Positions 25,372-33,368 of a stretch of 41,445 bases of DNA are shown here, piece after piece. The stretch spans positions 36,917 through 78,361 of the forward strand of contig JAHFHG010000004.1 of assembly GCA_023247035.1 (NCBI GenBank). The letters run 5' to 3'. Made by a program: the position numbers and the translations under genes. The stretch comes from Candidatus Omnitrophota bacterium (GTDB lineage: Bacteria; Omnitrophota; Omnitrophia; Omnitrophales; Aquincolibacteriaceae). The notes below the pieces were generated by a model. That model did no database searches. It was given only the letters and a program-made list of their open reading frames with translations, and was not told the origin of the DNA. Numbering within the stretch: the stretch's first letter is position 1; every line of letters begins with the position of its first letter.

Positions 25372-26303
25372 GACAAAACGTCATTGCGGTCAGTTTGATT
25401 ATTTTTTCGATTTTTGGGATCTTGATTCTGAATAGTATTTATACCATCGATGAAACCCAGCAGGTGGTCGTCACGCAATTCGGCGAACCGGTCAGGGATC
25501 CGGTCAAGAGCCCCGGCCTGAAATGGAAAACGCCGTTTATTCAGGATGTCCGCAAGTTCGACAAACGCATTTTGGAGTGGGACGGTTACCCTTCCGAGGT
25601 GCCGACGCGGGACAAGAAATTTATCTGGGTCGACGTGACGGGCCGGTGGAGGATCCAGGATCCTCTCAAGTTCCTTCAAACCATGCACAATGAAAAGAAT
25701 GCGCAGTCGCGCCTGGATGATATTATGGACGGGATCACGAGGAATTTTATCACAAGGCACAACCTGGTCGATGTGGTCCGCAACTCCAACAACATTTTGG
25801 AGGTCAAGACCGGCGAGCAAGACATTGCCGCGGAATCCGATATTGAAAAAATCGACCTGGGAAGGAATGCGATTACGCGCCAAATCCTCGAAACCGCCCG
25901 CCAGGTGGTCAAAGAATATGGAATTGAGTTGATCGATCTTCAGATCAAACGGATTAACTATATCCAATCGGTCCAGCAGAAGGTTTTTGAGCGGATGATT
26001 TCGGAAAGGAAGCGCTCGGCCGAGCAGCTGCGTTCTGAAGGGCAGGGCGTCCGGGCGGAGATTACGGGGCAAATGGACAAGGAATTGAAGCGGATCACTT
26101 CAGAGGCCTACCGCGCCGCGCAAAAAATAAAAGGCGAAGCCGACTCTGAATCCACGGCCGTTTACGGCGCCGCGTATTCCAAGGACCCCCTCTTTTATGC
26201 TTTCCTGGCCACCCTTCAGCGGTATCCCGAAGCGCTCAAAGACAGCCGCCTGATCATGACGACGGAAAGCGAATTTTTAAAATACCTCAAGAAGGTTGAG
26301 TAA
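25368..26303 (+). CDS. hflC: FtsH-modulating SPFH/band 7 protein HflC
   Basis: 311 residues, partner of HflK. An N-terminal membrane anchor (VIAVSLIIFSIFGILILNSIY) is followed by the SPFH domain TQQVVVTQFGEPVRDPVKSPGLKWKTPF and the coiled-coil region ERMISERKRSAEQLRSEGQG. The typical HflC ending AYSKDPLFYAFLATLQRYPEAL is present. Start and stop overlap hflK by 4 nt, so the pair is translationally coupled. The stop codon TAA lies inside a palindromic repeat (26300-26327). Confidence 0.93.
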   Translation: MRQNVIAVSLIIFSIFGILILNSIYTIDETQQVVVTQFGEPVRDPVKSPGLKWKTPFIQDVRKFDKRILEWDGYPSEVPTRDKKFIWVDVTGRWRIQDPLKFLQTMHNEKNAQSRLDDIMDGITRNFITRHNLVDVVRNSNNILEVKTGEQDIAAESDIEKIDLGRNAITRQILETARQVVKEYGIELIDLQIKRINYIQSVQQKVFERMISERKRSAEQLRSEGQGVRAEITGQMDKELKRITSEAYRAAQKIKGEADSESTAVYGAAYSKDPLFYAFLATLQRYPEALKDSRLIMTTESEFLKYLKKVE

Positions 26304-26327
26304 GGGCGTATTGCAATACGCCCTTAC
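26300..26327. repeat. 28-nt palindromic repeat, family P, copy 1
   Basis: GTAAGGGCGTATTG-CAATACGCCCTTAC is a perfect palindrome. It begins at the last base before the hflC stop codon, so the stop is provided by the repeat. A second copy is at 36891-36928 and a variant is inside purH at 28969-28996. Confidence 0.85.
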
Positions 26328-26372
26328 TACATACAGGCGCTAAATTCTTCCTGGGCATTCCAAAGTCATCCT

Positions 26373-27779
26373 ATGTTGGCTCCTTATATTGAAGAATACC
26401 GCTCTCCCCAAACCCCGTGGGAAATCTATCAGATTCTCCAACCGTCTTTCCGCGATTCCTTTTTTCTCGACAGCGTTCAGTATCAACACCCCAACCAGCG
26501 CTATTCCTACATCGGCTTTGACCCCTTTCTGACGCTCGTCCTTCAAAAGGAGCGGCTTTATCTCGATGGAAAAGAGAAGAAAACTTATCCGGCCCGCGAA
26601 CTTTTCGGAGTTTTGCGGAAGCTTTTTTCAAGCCGCAGGTTTTTTTCTAAGCCGCGCGCCGATTTTTTCACCGGCGGAGCGGTGGGATTTTGGAGTTACG
26701 AGCTTGCCCGTTTTTTTGAAAAGAAAATACGGTTCCGCAAAAAAAAAAATTCCGGAACGCCGGATCTGGTTTTGGGTTTTTATAAGGACCTCATTGTTTA
26801 TGATCAGAAGGAGAAAAAATATTATCTTGTGACTCACGAAGAAAAGGGAAAGGGTTTTCTGAAAAGGGCAAGGGCGAACATTCAAAAGTTAAGGGCCTGT
26901 TTCAAAGCGTCCTCTTTCCCTTTAAAAGAAGAGGCCCGGCCTTTTCGCCTCGGGAAATTCCATCCCGAAATCTCAAAAAGTGAATTTAAAAAAATAGTGC
27001 TCAAGGCGAAGCGTTATATTGAGGCCGGAGACATTTATCAGGCCAACCTTTCCCAGCGGTTCTTATTTGAATTTGAAGGCTCCTCCTTGAAGCTCTACGA
27101 TGCCTTGCGCAAAATCAACCCTTCTCCGTTTTCGGCCTTTCTGCGCGCCGGCGATCTCGAGATTATTTCCAGCTCGCCCGAGCGGCTGATCCGGAAAAAG
27201 GGCCCGTGGTGCGAGACCCGTCCGATCGCCGGCACGCGCGGCAAGCCGGAAGCGGCCGCGGATCTTCGCCGGTTAAAGCAGGAACTTTTGCGCAATGAAA
27301 AGGAGCGGGCGGAGCATATGATGCTTGTCGACCTTGAAAGAAATGATTTGGGAAAGGTTTGCGATTATCAAACCGTCAAGGTTGAGGAAATGCTCAAAGT
27401 GGAACAATACTCGCACGTGATTCATCTGGTTTCAAAAGTGGTCGGGCGGCTTTCGAAGGGCAAGGATGCCTTTGACCTTATCCGCGCAATGTTTCCCGGA
27501 GGCACGATCACAGGCTGCCCGAAAATCCGCTGTATGGAAATCATCGACGAGCTCGAACCTGTGCGGCGCGGCATTTATACGGGCTCTGTCGGTTATCTTG
27601 ATTTTTCCGGCGATTTGGATCTCAATATTGTGATCCGCACGATGGTGCTGAATAAAAATCAGGGCTGTTTTCAAACCGGCGCCGGCATTGTGTATGATTC
27701 CGATCCCGAGCGCGAGTACGAAGAAACCCTCCACAAAGGGGAAGCGCTTGCCGGGGCTTTGGTTCGCGCGGCGTTTTAA
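26373..27779 (+). CDS. pabB: Aminodeoxychorismate synthase component I
   Basis: Chorismate-binding enzyme that aminates chorismate to 4-amino-4-deoxychorismate for folate. 468 residues. The C-terminal chorismate domain has KFHPEISKSEFKKIVLKAKR, AGDIYQANLSQRF, ISSSPERLI, RPIAGTRGK, EHMMLVDLERNDLG, FPGGTITGCPK and YTGSVGY. The short PIAGT motif has Ala where E. coli PabB has the catalytic Lys (PIKGT); anthranilate synthase TrpE also reads PIAGT. The gene directly downstream is a pabC-type lyase, which favours PabB. The glutamine amidotransferase partner is not in the window. No clear ribosome binding site. Confidence 0.85.
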   Translation: MLAPYIEEYRSPQTPWEIYQILQPSFRDSFFLDSVQYQHPNQRYSYIGFDPFLTLVLQKERLYLDGKEKKTYPARELFGVLRKLFSSRRFFSKPRADFFTGGAVGFWSYELARFFEKKIRFRKKKNSGTPDLVLGFYKDLIVYDQKEKKYYLVTHEEKGKGFLKRARANIQKLRACFKASSFPLKEEARPFRLGKFHPEISKSEFKKIVLKAKRYIEAGDIYQANLSQRFLFEFEGSSLKLYDALRKINPSPFSAFLRAGDLEIISSSPERLIRKKGPWCETRPIAGTRGKPEAAADLRRLKQELLRNEKERAEHMMLVDLERNDLGKVCDYQTVKVEEMLKVEQYSHVIHLVSKVVGRLSKGKDAFDLIRAMFPGGTITGCPKIRCMEIIDELEPVRRGIYTGSVGYLDFSGDLDLNIVIRTMVLNKNQGCFQTGAGIVYDSDPEREYEETLHKGEALAGALVRAAF

Positions 27780-27805
27780 TTGATTTCGTAAAGAGGGATA
27801 GTCCT

Positions 27806-28639
27806 ATGAACTTCTTTCTTTTCTCAAAGGGAAAAAGGATCAAGGATTCCTTCCTTCTCAAGGATTTCGAAACCGAGGGCCTTGGAATCTTCGAATCCTT
27901 GAGGACTTATCAAGGGGAAATCTTCCGCCTTCAAGATCACCTGAAGCGTTTTGTGGAATCCGCAAAAACAGCAGGTCTTCCGATGCCCTGTTCCCTCGAA
28001 ACGCTCGGCCGCGAGCTCCGGCTTGCGCTTGAGGCTTTTCAAAAAGAAAATCCGGGGCGCGAAAAAAAGGACGTTTTTATCCGGCTGATGTTGTGGCGGG
28101 ACAATCCCGTTGTGCTTATCGGCGAAAAAAAACATCCCGCCTTCCTTTATAAGGAAGGAGTCTGCCTCAGGACTTCGCCGGTCAAGCGCAGCCATTCCAA
28201 CGCCTCGCCGCCTGAGGTCAAAACCACGGCCTATCAAAACGCGGTGCTCGCGAGCCTGGAGCCGTTACAAGAGAAAACGTACGAATGGATTTTTCTCGAT
28301 CGCGAAGGGCTGGTGACCGAGGTCCGGATCGGGAATCTTTTTATCGTCACGCGCGAAGGGCTTTTCACCCCGCCGACGGCTGGAATCTTGAATGGTGTCA
28401 CGCGGCGGTTTGTGATAGACTGCGCGCACGAACTTAAAATTCCGGTCCAAGAAACGCCCCTGACGCGCCACGCTATTTTTAATGCCGACGAGGCCTTTCT
28501 TACCAACACTTCGTGGGAGATCCTGCCAGTCCGCGAGCTTGACGGCCGCCGGATAGGAACAAAGATACCGGGCCCCGTCAGTTTGAAACTTCAAAAATTT
28601 TTTAAACAAAAGGTATCCCGAGAATGTCTGAGAAAATAA
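27806..28639 (+). CDS. pabC: Class IV aminotransferase-fold aminodeoxychorismate lyase
   Basis: Releases pyruvate from aminodeoxychorismate to give 4-aminobenzoate; PLP-dependent. 277 residues. The PLP lysine is Lys139 in VKTTAYQNAVLA. Other family stretches are GLGIFESLRTYQGEIFRLQDHLKRF, EVRIGNLFIV, TPPTAGILNGVTRR and NADEAFLTNTSWEILPV. Branched-chain or D-amino-acid aminotransferases of the same fold are alternatives, but the pabB neighbour 26 nt upstream decides. AGAGGGA lies before the ATG. The end overlaps purH by 16 nt. Confidence 0.88.
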   Translation: MNFFLFSKGKRIKDSFLLKDFETEGLGIFESLRTYQGEIFRLQDHLKRFVESAKTAGLPMPCSLETLGRELRLALEAFQKENPGREKKDVFIRLMLWRDNPVVLIGEKKHPAFLYKEGVCLRTSPVKRSHSNASPPEVKTTAYQNAVLASLEPLQEKTYEWIFLDREGLVTEVRIGNLFIVTREGLFTPPTAGILNGVTRRFVIDCAHELKIPVQETPLTRHAIFNADEAFLTNTSWEILPVRELDGRRIGTKIPGPVSLKLQKFFKQKVSRECLRK

Positions 28640-30237
28640 AAAATCCCATCCGTCGCGCGCTCATCAGCGTTTCGGATAAAACCGGCCTGATCCCTTTTGC
28701 GCAGTATTTGGCAGCGCAAAAGGCCGAAATCCTTTCTACCGGCGGCACTTTGAAGGCCCTTCAAGAAGCCGGTATTCCAGCCATTCCCGTGGAATCCTTT
28801 ACGGGATTTCCCGAAATTCTCGAAGGCCGTGTCAAGACCCTGCATCCTAAAATCCACGGCGGGCTGCTTTACCGGCGAGACAAAAAAAGCCACGAGGAAG
28901 AGGCCCGTAAGCACGGAATCCTGCCGATTGATCTTGTGGTGGTGAATCTTTATCCTTTTGAAGAAGTCGTAAGGGCACGGCATGCCGTGTCCTTACAGAC
29001 GGCGGTTGAGAATATCGATATCGGCGGCCCTTCAATGCTGCGTTCCGCGGCGAAAAATTTTGAGGCCGTGGCTGTGATTTGCGATCCTGCGGATTATCCG
29101 GCCGTCATTGAAGAAATGAAAGCCCGCGATGGGGACATTTCGGAAGATTTGCGAAGGCATCTTGCGCTTAAGGTCTTTGAGCGCACCTCAAAGTATGACC
29201 GGGCCATTTCAGAATTTTTAAAAAATCAGAATGGGAAGCAAGAGAAGACGGAATCTCCGCTGCCCAATGAGCTTCCCGAAAAATTAAAACTTCATTACTC
29301 CAAAGAGCGGGATTTGAGATACGGTGAAAATCCTCACCAGAAGGCTTCTTTTTATCTTCCGGAGTCGTCTTCAATGGGAAAGCCGGGCCTCGCGTACACA
29401 CAGCTTCACGGCAAGGAGCTTTCCTTTAATAATCTTTTGGATATCGAGGCCGCGGTTGACGTAACCGACGAGTTTGAAGAACCTGCAGCCTGCGTGGTCA
29501 AGCATTCCAATCCGTGCGGGATTGCGCAGGCCGAAACCCCGGCCAAGGCCCTTCAAGCCGCGATCGAGTGTGACGAACTCTCCGCTTTTGGAGGAATCCT
29601 CGGAATCAACCGCGCCTGCGATTTAGAAACCGCCCGCCTTGCTTTTGACAAGCTCAAATTTTTTGAGGTCTTTGTCGCGCCTGGTTTTGAACCCGACGCT
29701 TTGGAATTTTTAAAGAAACGTCCCAATCTGCGCTTGATCGAGATTGCCGCGTCCCGCGGGGAGGGACTTTACGATTTGAGATTTCTTCAAAGCAGCCTTC
29801 TGGTCCAGACCCGGGATCTTCCGCTCCGTCTCCGCCAGGAGGAATTGACAAAGACTCTCCGTTTTGTGACTCAGGCAAAAATGGAAGGAAGCGGGGTTGA
29901 TGAACTCTTTTTTGCGTTTAAGTGCGTGAAGGTCGTCAAGTCCAACGCGATTGTGCTGGCGCAGGATTATCGAACGGTCGGGATCGGCGCGGGGCAGATG
30001 TCGCGCGTGGATTCGGTTGAAATCGCGTGCCGCAAAGCGGGGGAGCGCGCACGAGGAGCCTTTCTGGCCAGCGACGCTTTTTTTCCGATCCCGGATTCTA
30101 TTGAAGTGGCGCACAAGCACGGGATTCGGGCCATCATTCAGCCCGGCGGGTCTGTCCGCGACAAGGACGTGATCGAGGCCTGCGACCGTTTCGGGATCGC
30201 AATGGTCTTTACCGCCGAGCGCCATTTCCGGCATTAA
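28624..30237 (+). CDS. purH: Bifunctional AICAR formyltransferase / IMP cyclohydrolase
   Basis: Performs the last two steps of IMP synthesis using 10-formyltetrahydrofolate, which fits its place between folate genes. 537 residues. The N-terminal cyclohydrolase has RRALISVSDKTGL, LSTGGTLKAL, GRVKTLHPKIHGGLL and ENIDIGGPSMLRSAAKN. The C-terminal transformylase has LRYGENPHQKASFY, VVKHSNPCG, SAFGGILGIN, SNAIVLAQ, GIGAGQMSRVDS, ASDAFFP and IQPGGSVRD, ending in RHFRH. A 28-nt palindrome sits in frame at 28969-28996 and replaces a conserved loop before ENIDIGG. The remainder looks intact, so the protein is probably functional. Confidence 0.95.
   Translation: MSEKIKNPIRRALISVSDKTGLIPFAQYLAAQKAEILSTGGTLKALQEAGIPAIPVESFTGFPEILEGRVKTLHPKIHGGLLYRRDKKSHEEEARKHGILPIDLVVVNLYPFEEVVRARHAVSLQTAVENIDIGGPSMLRSAAKNFEAVAVICDPADYPAVIEEMKARDGDISEDLRRHLALKVFERTSKYDRAISEFLKNQNGKQEKTESPLPNELPEKLKLHYSKERDLRYGENPHQKASFYLPESSSMGKPGLAYTQLHGKELSFNNLLDIEAAVDVTDEFEEPAACVVKHSNPCGIAQAETPAKALQAAIECDELSAFGGILGINRACDLETARLAFDKLKFFEVFVAPGFEPDALEFLKKRPNLRLIEIAASRGEGLYDLRFLQSSLLVQTRDLPLRLRQEELTKTLRFVTQAKMEGSGVDELFFAFKCVKVVKSNAIVLAQDYRTVGIGAGQMSRVDSVEIACRKAGERARGAFLASDAFFPIPDSIEVAHKHGIRAIIQPGGSVRDKDVIEACDRFGIAMVFTAERHFRH
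28969..28996. repeat. Palindromic repeat, family P variant, inside purH
   Basis: GTAAGGGCACGGCA-TGCCGTGTCCTTAC, with one mismatch between the arms. It shares the GTAAGGGC...CCTTAC ends with the copies at 26300 and 36891 but has a different core. It is read in frame as VRARHAVSLQ within PurH. Confidence 0.75.
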
Positions 30238-30284
30238 GAAATGCACTTATCATTTTTCTTTAGGAGTTCCTACCAATGTCGTTT

Positions 30285-30400
30285 TTGTCATTCCCGCGAC
30301 ACGTTCGGCTTTGCTCAGTGCCCCGAGCGAAAGTCGAGGGGAAGCGGGAATCCAGGGGTTAATAGCTGGATCCCCGATTAAAAGCATTCGGGGATGACAA
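30285..30400. repeat. Dispersed palindromic repeat, copy R5
   Basis: Starts TTGTCATTCCCGCG and ends TTCGGGGATGACAA. The right half forms GGATCCCCGA...TCGGGG, the left half contains CCCCGAGCGAAAGTCGAGGGG. It fills the spacer between purH and folC and ends 8 nt before the folC start codon. Confidence 0.8.
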
Positions 30401-30408
30401 CTTGAAAA

Positions 30409-31713
30409 ATGCGCTACTCCGAATCTCTTCGCTACTTAAATTCCTTTTTGAATCTCGAGCGAATCACGCTCCGCCCCAACAACCGCCTATGGAATCTTAA
30501 GCGGATAAAATATCTTCTGGATTTGTTCGGCCATCCGCAAAAGGATTTCTTTCCTCTTTTAATTGCTGGCACGAAAGGGAAAGGTTCGACGGGATTTTTT
30601 TTGGAATCGATTCTGGAACAAAGCGGCCTGCGAACGGGATTTTATTCTTCACCGCATTTGGAGGATCCCCGAGAACGCATTCGGCTAAGAGGGAAAGCGA
30701 TCTCGAAGAGAGAATGGACGGCTCTTGTCCGGCGGATTCAAAAGACACTTGGGAAAAAGGAAATCCCTCATGTTAATTATTGTCATTCCTGCGAAAGCAG
30801 GAATGACAATGTTAGACTTGACAGGACGTTGGCAGGACTCACCTATTTTGAAATTCTGACCTTAATGGCCATTCTTTGTTTTCAAAAACGGGGAGTCGAA
30901 ATCGGTATTTTTGAGGTTGGAATGGGAGGGCGTTTGGATGCCACGAATATTCTCGCGCCGAAGCTCGTGCTGCTGACGCCGGTTCACCTGGATCACGAAG
31001 CCATTTTGGGAAATACGGTCGGAAAAATTGCCCGCGAGAAGGCTGCGATTATCGGCCGCAAGGCTTATGCGGTCACAAGCCCGCAATCTCAAGAGGCCCT
31101 CATCCGGATCAAGGACCGCGTTAAAAAAATGAAGGCCTGTCTTTTCGAGGCAAGGCCCGTAGGATTTCCCGTCGGGCTTCAGGGGGATTTTCAAAGGACC
31201 AATGCCGGAGTGGCGGCGCGCGCGGCTGAGGTCCTGCGGGAAAATTTTGGATTTAAGATTTCTGAAAATGCCGTCCACGAGGGATTGAAATCTCCGCGCG
31301 CGGCGTGGCCCGGCCGTTTTGAATTTTTTTGCGGGAAGCCTTCTTTTCTTCTGGACGCCGCTCATAATCCGGCTTCGGTCGAAGCGCTGGCGCGAAACCT
31401 CAGGCGTCTTTATGCGGGGCGCAAACGGATTTTGATTTTTTCGGCTTCCAAAGATAAAAATTCCGCACTCATGCTGAAAATTTTAAGCCGTTTTTTTTCG
31501 CGCGTCATCCTTGTCCCGAATCCGACTCCTAAAACTCAGGAGATCCATGTTCTGCTTTTGCAGGCCAGGGGATTTTTTAAGGAAATTTTTCCCGCGGGGA
31601 GTGTGTCCGAAGCTTTGGAGCTCGCGAAGCGACTCGTCGATTACAAATCCCTTGTCGTGGTCACCGGCTCCTTTTATCTTATTGGAGACGCCCGAAAGAA
31701 GATCCGGTCATAA
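30409..31713 (+). CDS. folC: Folylpolyglutamate synthase / dihydrofolate synthase
   Basis: Adds glutamate to dihydropteroate and to reduced folates; Mur-ligase superfamily. 434 residues. ATP loop GTKGKGSTGFF, then GFYSSPHLEDPRERIRL, the central IFEVGMGGRLDATNIL, HLDHEAILGNTVGKIAREKAAII, and the C-terminal-domain entry WPGRFEF...LLDAAHNPAS. A 32-nt palindrome (30779-30810) is translated as NYCHSCESRNDN between IPHV and the conserved TYFEILT segment, where other FolC proteins have a variable loop. The stop overlaps the mnmE ATG (TAATG). No clear ribosome binding site. Confidence 0.93.
   Translation: MRYSESLRYLNSFLNLERITLRPNNRLWNLKRIKYLLDLFGHPQKDFFPLLIAGTKGKGSTGFFLESILEQSGLRTGFYSSPHLEDPRERIRLRGKAISKREWTALVRRIQKTLGKKEIPHVNYCHSCESRNDNVRLDRTLAGLTYFEILTLMAILCFQKRGVEIGIFEVGMGGRLDATNILAPKLVLLTPVHLDHEAILGNTVGKIAREKAAIIGRKAYAVTSPQSQEALIRIKDRVKKMKACLFEARPVGFPVGLQGDFQRTNAGVAARAAEVLRENFGFKISENAVHEGLKSPRAAWPGRFEFFCGKPSFLLDAAHNPASVEALARNLRRLYAGRKRILIFSASKDKNSALMLKILSRFFSRVILVPNPTPKTQEIHVLLLQARGFFKEIFPAGSVSEALELAKRLVDYKSLVVVTGSFYLIGDARKKIRS
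30779..30810. repeat. Dispersed palindromic repeat, copy R6, inside folC
   Basis: ATTGTCATTCCTGC-gaaa-GCAGGAATGACAAT: a perfect 14-bp inverted repeat with a 4-nt loop. It is the minimal hairpin of the R family, here entirely within an open reading frame and read without a stop. Confidence 0.9.
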
Positions 31714-33125
31714 TGTCTAACATTTCCCTTGAAGACACGATCGCAGCGATTGCAACGCCTCTTGGAGAAGGCGGGATTTCCGTCATTCGGATAAGCGGGC
31801 CGGAAACGTTTTCGATCGCGGCCAAGATGTTCCACCCTGCCAAAGGAAATCTGGAGCAGTTTTCTTCTCACACGATTCATTACGGAGAAATTCGAGACAG
31901 AGACGGACAAGTTGTGGATCAGGTTCTCGTAAGTTTATTCCGGGCGCCTCATTCTTATACGGGTGAGGACGTGATCGAAATCAGTTCGCACGGCGGCCTT
32001 GTCATCACAAAAAAAATTCTGGACGTGCTTATTCAGGAAGGAGCGCGGCACGCCGAGCCGGGGGAATTCACCAAAAGAGCTTTTCTAAATGGAAAAATAG
32101 ACCTCGCCCAGGCCGAGGCGGTCCTGGATTTAATCAAAGCTAAAAGCGATAAAGCGCGCCAGGCCGCCTTGGACCAGCTTTCCGGATCGCTTTCCCGCCA
32201 TTTTAAGTCTCTCAAAGACGACCTGATGAAAATTTATGCCCATATGGAGGCTTACCTGGATTTCCCCGAAGAACATCTGGAAGTTTACAGCAATCAAGAA
32301 TTCCACTCAAAGTTTGCCGCGATCAATCGGGAAATGAGCGGGCTTGTCGGAAGTTTTAAGCGGGGATCCATCCTGCGGGAGGGGATTTCTGTGGTGCTGG
32401 CCGGCAAGCCTAACGTAGGGAAGTCCTCCCTTTTTAATGCGCTCCTTGCCCGCGACCGCGCGTTGGTTTCCGAATTCCCGGGCACGACGCGCGACGCTCT
32501 GGAAGAAGCCTTGGAGATCCAAGGATTTTATGTCCGCTTGACCGACACGGCCGGCCTTTCGAGCACGGCGAGCAGCCCTGTAGATCAAATGGGAATGGAG
32601 CGCACGCGAAGGGCATTGAAACAGGCGGATCTTTTCTTATATCTGGTAGACGGGTCTGCTTCCCTTGATGAAGGCGACCGGCTTGTTTTTGAGGAGTTGA
32701 AGTCCGGCCGCCCGCCGGACAGGCCCATCCTCGTGCTGATCAACAAATCCGATCTTCGGCCCGCGCTTCGTCTTGAAGATTTACAAAGATTAACCGGCGC
32801 CGGCCCGCAAGAGTGCCTTAAAGTTTCCACCAAGACTCGCGAAGGACTGGACGATCTTGAAAAGAGGATAGAAGCCCTTTTGCTTTCCGGGAAGCCGTCA
32901 GGGAAAGAAGGCGGGCAGGTTACGAGATTGCGGCACAAAAATGCGCTTGAGCGGGCCTGCGGAGCGCTGGGAAGGGCTGAAGAAGCTTTCGTCCGGCAAG
33001 AGTCTCTGGAATTTGTGATTGTAGATATTAAGGCGGCATTGGATGAGCTTCGAGAATTGATCGGAGAGATTTATTCGGAAGATCTTTTAGACGTCATTTT
33101 TTCCGAATTTTGTATCGGAAAATAA
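31713..33125 (+). CDS. mnmE: tRNA U34 carboxymethylaminomethyl GTPase MnmE
   Basis: With MnmG installs cmnm5 at wobble U34 of certain tRNAs. 470 residues. The N-terminal formyl-THF-binding domain starts DTIAAIATPLGEGGISVIRISG. The middle is helical (LNGKIDLAQAEAVLDLIKAKS). The inserted G domain has GKPNVGKSSLFNALL, EFPGTTRDA, DTAGL and NKSD, and the C-terminus ends with the catalytic FCIGK. All elements are intact. It uses formyl-tetrahydrofolate, matching the folate genes before it, and shares one base with the folC stop. Confidence 0.96.
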   Translation: MSNISLEDTIAAIATPLGEGGISVIRISGPETFSIAAKMFHPAKGNLEQFSSHTIHYGEIRDRDGQVVDQVLVSLFRAPHSYTGEDVIEISSHGGLVITKKILDVLIQEGARHAEPGEFTKRAFLNGKIDLAQAEAVLDLIKAKSDKARQAALDQLSGSLSRHFKSLKDDLMKIYAHMEAYLDFPEEHLEVYSNQEFHSKFAAINREMSGLVGSFKRGSILREGISVVLAGKPNVGKSSLFNALLARDRALVSEFPGTTRDALEEALEIQGFYVRLTDTAGLSSTASSPVDQMGMERTRRALKQADLFLYLVDGSASLDEGDRLVFEELKSGRPPDRPILVLINKSDLRPALRLEDLQRLTGAGPQECLKVSTKTREGLDDLEKRIEALLLSGKPSGKEGGQVTRLRHKNALERACGALGRAEEAFVRQESLEFVIVDIKAALDELRELIGEIYSEDLLDVIFSEFCIGK

Positions 33126-33290
33126 TTCCGGTAAACCCAGGCGTTTTTTCATTCAAAAGGAATTTCTCTTGATTTTTCAAATGGGTTTTAAAAATGCCGC
33201 GAGATTCTTGGGCGCTTGCCTTTAGATTTTCTGTTTCTCACTTTTTTTTGTTTGGCAAGAAAAAAATTTTTAAGAAAATTAATTTTTAAT

Positions 33291-33318
33291 TTGACAGACT
33301 CTTTTGCTCTGATAAAAT
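33291..33318 (+). promoter_or_regulatory. Sigma-70 promoter upstream of the small gene and nrdJ
   Basis: TTGACA at 33291-33296, a 16-nt spacer, TAAAAT at 33313-33318. The 225 nt between mnmE and the small ORF are AT-rich and hold no other recognisable feature. Confidence 0.65.
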
Positions 33319-33368
33319 TTTAAGTTGCGGATTCGTTCTTTGATGAATTTTTGGCGCGAAGAAAGAAA

